Source: Candidatus Nomurabacteria bacterium
GTDB taxonomy: Bacteria; Patescibacteriota; Minisyncoccia; Phycocordibacterales; CALRBL01
Reading direction: 5' to 3'
DNA: 9,406 nt
Assembly: GCA_943354075.1 (NCBI GenBank)
Contig: CALRBL010000014.1
Location: 1-9,406 of the forward strand
The notes beneath the pieces were generated by a model. The model was not told the origin of the DNA, did not search any database, and saw only the letters and a list, made by a program, of their open reading frames with translations. Of the stretch, positions 5,532 through 9,406 are shown in pieces. Position 1 is the stretch's first letter. Every line of letters begins with the position of its first letter. Made by a program: the position numbers and the translations under genes.

Positions 5532-7676
5532 TTACTTCCTCTTCGCTGCAATTGTCTCAGCAACATTTGGAGGCACAATATCGTAATGAGAGAATTCCAT
5601 CATCGAGCTTCCTCGTCCTTCTGACATAGAGCGAAGCTGTGTGGTGTATCCGAACATTTCAGCAAGAGGCACTTTTGCTTTCACCACCTTGATGTTTGCA
5701 GGACGATCTTCGAAACCTTCGACGATACCTCGCTTAGATGAAAGTGATCCAGTCACGTCTCCGAAGAATTTCTCAGGAACAGTCACTTCTACTTTCATAA
5801 TAGGTTCAAGGATAACTGGTCGAGCTTTTCTAGCACCTTCCTGGAAGGCCTGAGAACCTGCGATCTTGTAGGCGATTTCGGAGGAGTCCACGTCGTGATA
5901 TGAACCGAAGGTCAATTCACAAGAGATGTTCACCATGGTGAATCCTGCAACAATACCTCGTTCCATAGCTTCTTTAACTCCCTTTTCAACAGCAGGGATG
6001 AATTCCTGAGGAATGACTCCTCCCTTGATACTGTCGATGAATTCGAAGTTGTCGTAACGCTTCACGTTCTTCGGAATCTTCTGACCTTCTACGAGAGGTT
6101 CAAGGGGTTTCAAAGTGATCTTCACATGGCCATACTGTCCCTTTCCTCCCGACTGCTTCACATATTTGTGTTCAGCTTCGGCGGTTCCAGTAATGGTCTC
6201 ACGATACGCAACCTGAGGCTGTCCGACGTTTGCTTCGACACCGAACTCGCGCTTCATACGATCGATCATGATTTCAAGGTGAAGCTCTCCCATACCCGCG
6301 ATGAGTGTCTCGCCTGTTTCAGGATCTGAGATGATCTTGAAGGTTGGGTCTTCATCAGAAAGTTTCTTGAGTGCCATTCCCATTTTTTCCTGATCAGCTT
6401 TTGTCTTTGGTTCGATTCGAAGAGAGATAACGGGATCAACGAATTTAATAGGGTCGAGAATGATTGGCTTTGCTTCATCAGAAAAGGTGTGTGAAGTTTT
6501 TGCAGATTTGAGACCCACCGCTGCGGCGATTTCTCCTGAGAACACCTTCTTCACTTCTTCACGCTTGTCAGCTTGAAGACGAACGATTCGGCCAAGGCGC
6601 TCTTTTTCTCCTGTTGTAGCATTGTAAATATATGAACCAGCCTCAATTGTTCCAGAATACACGCGGAAGAAAGTCAGCTGTCCTACGAATGGATCGTTCT
6701 GGAGTTTGAAAGCAAGGGCTGAAAACGGCTCTTCGTCAGTGGCTTTTCGGTAGATCTCGTCACCTGATTCAGGATCGAGACCGTGAACAGGAGGAATATC
6801 TGCGGGAGATGGGAGGTAATCCACAACACCATCGAGAACGAGCTGCACACCAGTGTTCTTAAGAGCGGAACCAGTAAATACAGGGATGAGCTTCACTTTG
6901 AGGGTTGCCTTTCGAAGAGTTGCTTTGAGCTGCTCAAGGGTTGGCTCCTGGCCATCCAAGTATCCTGCCATGAGCGCATCGTCATGTTCAACAATCTTTT
7001 CGACAAGTACTCCACGCCATTTCTTGGCATCTTCTACATATTCTGCGGGAATTTCTTCTTCACGAACAACCTTACCCATTTCTCCTTCAAAGTAATATGC
7101 TTTCATCTTCAAAAGATCGATAACACCGACAAAGTTTTCTTCAGCTCCCATAGGAAGCTGCACACGGACGGCATTTTTATTAAGACGATCGATAATTGAC
7201 TGGAAAGATCGTTCAAAAGATGCACCCATACGGTCGAGCTTGTTGATGAAACAAATGCGAGGCACGTTTCCGTCGTCAGCATAGCGCCAGTTGGTCTCGG
7301 ACTGCGGTTCAACTCCGGCAACTCCGTCGAATACCACCACGGCTCCGTCGAGTACGCGAAGTGATCGCTTTACTTCTGCGGTAAAGTCGATGTGACCAGG
7401 GGTGTCAATAACGTTGAATCGAACTTTCTTTGAAAGGTCGGCTCCCATGTAGGTAGGATTCCAAAAACATGTGATGGCAGCCGCGGTAATAGTGATTCCG
7501 CGTTCTCGCTCCTGTTCCATCCAGTCAGTGACGGTCTCACCCTCGTGCACTTCCCCAATTTTGTGGGATTCTCCGGTGTAATACAGAATTCGCTCAGACG
7601 TGGTGGTCTTTCCGGCGTCGATGTGGGCGATGATTCCGAAGTTACGTACTCGCTCGATAGGGTAGTCGCGTTGCAT
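5532..7676 (-). CDS. fusA: Translation elongation factor EF-G
   Basis: 714 residues, about ten more than E. coli EF-G. This GTPase drives translocation of tRNA and mRNA, and with RRF recycles ribosomes. The G domain shows AHIDAGKT (17-24), RGITI (59-63), DTPGH (91-95) with catalytic His95, and NKLD (145-148). Between switch I and DTPGH the segment around NPTYMGADLSKK (73-84) varies from other species. Domains II to V follow in the usual order, with GMGELHLEI in domain III, the Gly-rich YVKQSGGKGQYGHV in domain IV, and RGIVEGFEDR plus PLAEMFGYTTQLRSMS in domain V. It is transcribed alone or read through from the toxin gene 69 bases upstream, and has its own terminator. rpsL and rpsG are missing upstream. 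The start follows 'attatat', with no Shine-Dalgarno sequence. Confidence 0.98.
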   Translation of the reverse strand: MQRDYPIERVRNFGIIAHIDAGKTTTSERILYYTGESHKIGEVHEGETVTDWMEQERERGITITAAAITCFWNPTYMGADLSKKVRFNVIDTPGHIDFTAEVKRSLRVLDGAVVVFDGVAGVEPQSETNWRYADDGNVPRICFINKLDRMGASFERSFQSIIDRLNKNAVRVQLPMGAEENFVGVIDLLKMKAYYFEGEMGKVVREEEIPAEYVEDAKKWRGVLVEKIVEHDDALMAGYLDGQEPTLEQLKATLRKATLKVKLIPVFTGSALKNTGVQLVLDGVVDYLPSPADIPPVHGLDPESGDEIYRKATDEEPFSALAFKLQNDPFVGQLTFFRVYSGTIEAGSYIYNATTGEKERLGRIVRLQADKREEVKKVFSGEIAAAVGLKSAKTSHTFSDEAKPIILDPIKFVDPVISLRIEPKTKADQEKMGMALKKLSDEDPTFKIISDPETGETLIAGMGELHLEIMIDRMKREFGVEANVGQPQVAYRETITGTAEAEHKYVKQSGGKGQYGHVKITLKPLEPLVEGQKIPKNVKRYDNFEFIDSIKGGVIPQEFIPAVEKGVKEAMERGIVAGFTMVNISCELTFGSYHDVDSSEIAYKIAGSQAFQEGARKARPVILEPIMKVEVTVPEKFFGDVTGSLSSKRGIVEGFEDRPANIKVVKAKVPLAEMFGYTTQLRSMSEGRGSSMMEFSHYDIVPPNVAETIAAKRK

Positions 7677-7711
7677 ATATAATGAATAAATTAAAAATTA
7701 GTAGTAGGAGA

Positions 7712-7740
7712 AAAATAGCATTAAATACGAGAATACGCAA
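7712..7740 (-). promoter_or_regulatory. Probable promoter of fusA
   Basis: TTGCGT (7740-7735) and TATTTT (7717-7712) are 17 bases apart, with partial matches to the sigma70 consensus. The predicted start at about 7705 gives a leader of about 29 bases. The stretch after the -10 box, CTCCTAC (7710-7704), is identical to that at the tuf start site, which supports the assignment. Confidence 0.5.
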
Positions 7741-7745
7741 TGAAC

Positions 7746-8006
7746 TTACTCATAGAGCTCACTATGTGACCCTATTGCGACAAAATGAGTGATATCTTCT
7801 TCCAAGATCTGGTAGATAGCACGAATATCAGCGGTTATGTTGATACTACGACACTCTCGCCACTCCCCTTTCAAGAGATGATTATTAAGAATCGAAGCGT
7901 ATGGATCATTGATAAATAGTTCAAATCGAATTAACGCCTTGGTCTGCAGTACCCGCGACAATCTTGAAAATTGCTTGGCGAATTTTTTCGAGGTGCTGTA
8001 GTGCAT
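7746..8006 (-). CDS. YafQ/RelE-like mRNA interferase toxin
   Basis: 86 residues, the normal size of a RelE-superfamily toxin, which cleaves mRNA in the ribosomal A site. Alignment by eye with E. coli YafQ is gap-free through the active region: His43 matches YafQ His50, then LLKGEWR (44-50) with Trp49, Asp60 matches Asp67, and GSHSELYE (79-86) places His81 at YafQ His87. YafQ His63 is replaced by Asn56 and Trp68 by Ile61, so the catalytic set is partly different. The start is 2 bases after the antitoxin stop, showing tight coupling. No terminator is seen before fusA 69 bases downstream, so toxin transcripts might run into fusA. Family call is strong; the YafQ subfamily is less sure. Confidence 0.87.
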   Translation of the reverse strand: MHYSTSKKFAKQFSRLSRVLQTKALIRFELFINDPYASILNNHLLKGEWRECRSINITADIRAIYQILEEDITHFVAIGSHSELYE

Positions 8007-8008
8007 AT

Positions 8009-8278
8009 CTACAGCTTCTTAAGGTGTTTAATAAATTCTTCTCCAATAAAAGGACCGTGATAATCACCCTTTTCATACTCTTTTCGGGATTCCTCAATGA
8101 CCCCCCTTAGATACTTCGAAGGTTTGTGGGAAATATCTAGGGATAATTCTTTGTTGCGCACGAAATTCCTGAGAAACGCGTTGATGATAGTACCTAAAGG
8201 AATACCGAATTCCTCGGCAGTTTTGCGAGCCTGATCTTTGACTGATTTCTCGGTCTTGATGGTTAAGACGGTTTTCAT
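8009..8278 (-). CDS. RelB/DinJ-like ribbon-helix-helix antitoxin
   Basis: 89 residues. The N-terminus has the ribbon-helix-helix pattern: a beta strand KTVLTIKTE (2-10), helix SVKDQARKTAEEFG (12-25), turn IPLGT (26-30) and helix IINAFLRNFVRN (31-42). This is the DNA-binding dimer fold of RelB/DinJ antitoxins, here with the common IPLGTIINAF turn. The C-terminal half (about 50-89), rich in charge and with Tyr/Phe, should wrap and block the toxin. Together with the toxin it should bind the palindrome at its own promoter. The predicted transcription start falls 0-2 bases before the ATG, so the message is probably leaderless. Confidence 0.9.
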   Translation of the reverse strand: MKTVLTIKTEKSVKDQARKTAEEFGIPLGTIINAFLRNFVRNKELSLDISHKPSKYLRGVIEESRKEYEKGDYHGPFIGEEFIKHLKKL

Positions 8279-8304
8279 ATACTAAAGTATATACTTTGGT
8301 ATAT
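8277..8304. promoter_or_regulatory. Palindromic operator of the toxin-antitoxin pair
   Basis: A 28-bp inverted repeat centred between 8290 and 8291 with a single mismatched pair (8283/8298). The inner 14 bases AAAGTATATACTTT are perfect. It covers the -10 box, the predicted transcription start and the first bases of the antitoxin ATG. Binding by the ribbon-helix-helix antitoxin there would block RNA polymerase, the usual autoregulation of such modules. Confidence 0.8.
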
Positions 8305-8314
8305 ACACTGTCAA
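8286..8314 (-). promoter_or_regulatory. Promoter of the toxin-antitoxin pair
   Basis: TTGACA (8314-8309) is a perfect -35 box, followed by a 17-bp spacer and TATACT (8291-8286), with one mismatch. Transcription should begin at about 8280-8278, at or just before the antitoxin start codon. The -35 box lies within 10 bases of the stop of the preceding gene. Confidence 0.85.
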
Positions 8315-8317
8315 CAT

Positions 8318-8692
8318 TTACATATCGCGGACTTTCTTATTATCAAGATAAGATAACTTTTTAACATCATCCATGAGCTTTGCCTGTAAGTGCTTCTTAT
8401 CAAGTTCCGGGCTTCCCTCAAGATTTACAATAAACGGATCGCCCAGATGATTGATCCCATACCCTTTCTTTTCTAAGAAATTATATAAAGTATATTGATC
8501 TGTTCCGATTTTTTTCACTCTAAAGAGAACAGTACCTGTATCATCACTAAAATCAGCCGCCTCGATCTTTCCAAGAATATCAGCGAGTAATCGGCAGATC
8601 TCTTTGCCCCATTCATTATCCTGATCTGCCTCCCATGTCTCACTATCTTCAGGAAGTTCTGTCCCTCCAAATTCTGGCATTAATCTAATCAT
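8318..8692 (-). CDS. Unrecognised small soluble protein
   Basis: 124 residues from the chosen ATG. It is acidic at the front (MPEFGGTELPEDSETWEADQ, 5-24), then has a helix EICRLLADILGKIEAADF, a strand TVLFRVKKIG, QYTLYNFLEKKGYGINHLG, and a basic tail with LDKKHLQAKLMDDVKKL. There is no signal, membrane helix or metal motif. I do not recognise a family. A frame open further upstream would overlap the divergent gene and is unlikely. Met5 (8680) is another possible start. The choice of 8692 rests on TATAAT at 8704-8699, which would start transcription at the ATG itself. It is divergent from the nucleotidyltransferase gene and ends just before the toxin-antitoxin promoter. Confidence 0.7.
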   Translation of the reverse strand: MIRLMPEFGGTELPEDSETWEADQDNEWGKEICRLLADILGKIEAADFSDDTGTVLFRVKKIGTDQYTLYNFLEKKGYGINHLGDPFIVNLEGSPELDKKHLQAKLMDDVKKLSYLDNKKVRDM

Positions 8693-8697
8693 CAATC

Positions 8698-8708
8698 TAT
8701 TATATACT
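8698..8708. promoter_or_regulatory. Overlapping divergent -10 elements
   Basis: Between the two divergent start codons there are only 31 bases. TATAAT lies on the minus strand (8704-8699), six bases before the ATG at 8692. On the plus strand TATTAT (8698-8703) or TATACT (8703-8708) lies 15-20 bases before the ATG at 8724. The -35 boxes are weak on both sides. One AT-rich symmetric element may serve both genes. Confidence 0.55.
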
Positions 8709-8723
8709 GTCCCTACAAAAACC

Positions 8724-9383
8724 ATGAAAGCCGTCATTCTTTGCGCAGGAAAAGGTACTCGTATGGGCGACCTCACTAGAGATACACCCAAACCACTTTT
8801 ACTTTATAAGGAAAAAACTTTGATCGAACACAAGCTCGACGCACTACCCGACAATGTTGAAGAAGTGATTCTCGTCATCGGTTACCTCGGTAACAAAATA
8901 AAGAAATACTTTGGTGAAGAGTGGAAAGGACGCAAGATCACATATATAGAACAATCAGAGATGCTCGGCACCGCACATGCACTATTTGAAGCAAAGCATC
9001 ATCTTGATAGACCGTTCATCGTACTCATGGGGGATGATCTGTATGGAAAAGAAGACCTCTCTTCTTTTTCACAAAATAAAGACTGGGCAATACTCGTCGA
9101 ACGTCCCGAAGGGTCGCAAAGTGGTGGAAAGATTATCGCAAATGAAGAAGGTAATTTAAAAGAGATTGTAGAGGACAAAGATGGATCGATCCTCGACGGA
9201 CTCCTTTATACGGGAGCATGCCTTCTTACCCCAGAAGTATTCGATCTCGAAATGACCAAGCTTCCAAACGGCAAGGAATACGGGTTGCCTCAAACATTCT
9301 CGAAGGCCGCATCGACACGTCCCATCAAGATACAACATGCAACATTCTGGAAACGTATCACCTCTCCTGAAGACCTTATATGA
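8724..9383 (+). CDS. Sugar-phosphate nucleotidyltransferase (NDP-sugar pyrophosphorylase family)
   Basis: 219 residues. The N-terminus has the family signature AVILCAGKGTRM (3-14) followed by TPKPLL (21-26), which bind the nucleotide. VILVIGYLG (48-56), GTAHAL (82-87) and the metal-binding MGDD (102-105) follow. This Rossmann-like fold transfers a nucleotidyl group from an NTP to a sugar 1-phosphate to make an activated sugar for cell-surface glycans. At 219 residues it is the catalytic domain alone, without the left-handed beta-helix of GlmU. The sugar and nucleotide cannot be told from sequence. The next gene overlaps its stop by 4 bases (ATGA), so the two are translationally coupled. There is no Shine-Dalgarno sequence. 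Confidence 0.9.
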   Translation: MKAVILCAGKGTRMGDLTRDTPKPLLLYKEKTLIEHKLDALPDNVEEVILVIGYLGNKIKKYFGEEWKGRKITYIEQSEMLGTAHALFEAKHHLDRPFIVLMGDDLYGKEDLSSFSQNKDWAILVERPEGSQSGGKIIANEEGNLKEIVEDKDGSILDGLLYTGACLLTPEVFDLEMTKLPNGKEYGLPQTFSKAASTRPIKIQHATFWKRITSPEDLI

Positions 9384-9406
9384 ATACATTAAAAAAAATA
9401 TTACCA
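9380..9406 (+). CDS. Start of a further gene, cut by the window end
   Basis: An ATG at 9380 overlaps the TGA of the nucleotidyltransferase (ATGA). The frame stays open for nine codons (MNTLKKILP) to the window end. This coupling is typical of two genes in one pathway, so the product is probably also involved in making or moving a sugar compound. Nothing about its function can be seen. Confidence 0.55.

Noticed and set aside
6783..7199. 138-codon plus-strand frame inside fusA
   Set aside because: It is antisense to the strongly conserved EF-G frame, with no promoter or family similarity; a shadow of fusA codon use.
1..9406. CRISPR array, insertion sequence or phage genes
   Set aside because: No spaced direct repeats, transposase or integrase motifs, or terminal inverted repeats with target duplications were seen on either strand.

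Overview
The window looks like part of a bacterial genome from the Candidate Phyla Radiation (Patescibacteria, probably a Parcubacteria-type lineage). The reasons are moderate in strength. Genes are small and tightly packed. TGA is used as a stop, so the code is the standard bacterial one. Almost no gene has a Shine-Dalgarno sequence, and many starts follow a short AT-rich run ending in 'atATG'. Toxin-antitoxin genes lie next to core translation genes, and there is a very small one-helix membrane protein of a kind I associate with these genomes. The lineage is an inference; no 16S rRNA gene is present.

The core of the window, on the minus strand, is a translation block made of two transcription units. 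fusA (EF-G) has a probable promoter just upstream and its own hairpin terminator. Further along, a strong sigma70-type promoter with a leader of about 160 nt, containing a 16-bp perfect hairpin, drives tuf (EF-Tu) followed by rpsJ-rplC-rplD-rplW-rplB (uS10, uL3, uL4, uL23, uL2). That unit ends in a strong terminator directly after rplB. This is a rearranged str/S10 arrangement: rpsL and rpsG are not found upstream of fusA, and rpsS-rplV-rpsC do not follow rplB. Between fusA and tuf sit two tiny genes with their own terminator: a 61-residue single-pass membrane protein and a 41-residue, highly charged helical protein.

Upstream of fusA is a type II toxin-antitoxin pair, a RelB/DinJ-like ribbon-helix-helix antitoxin and a YafQ/RelE-like toxin. 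Its promoter overlaps a 28-bp palindrome that reaches the antitoxin start codon, so the message is probably leaderless and autoregulated. Next comes an unrecognised 124-residue protein, also probably leaderless. It is transcribed divergently from a sugar-nucleotidyltransferase gene on the plus strand, and a further gene overlaps the end of that one and runs off the window. Beyond the ribosomal operon, at the left end, is a lone PemK/MazF-type toxin gene with a long tail, and a plus-strand terminator belonging to something outside the window.

The points most worth following up are the tuf leader, a CTCCTAC motif shared at the predicted start sites of fusA and tuf, the tiny membrane/helix gene pair, and the general lack of Shine-Dalgarno sequences with likely leaderless messages. 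I did not find a clearly new multi-gene system.
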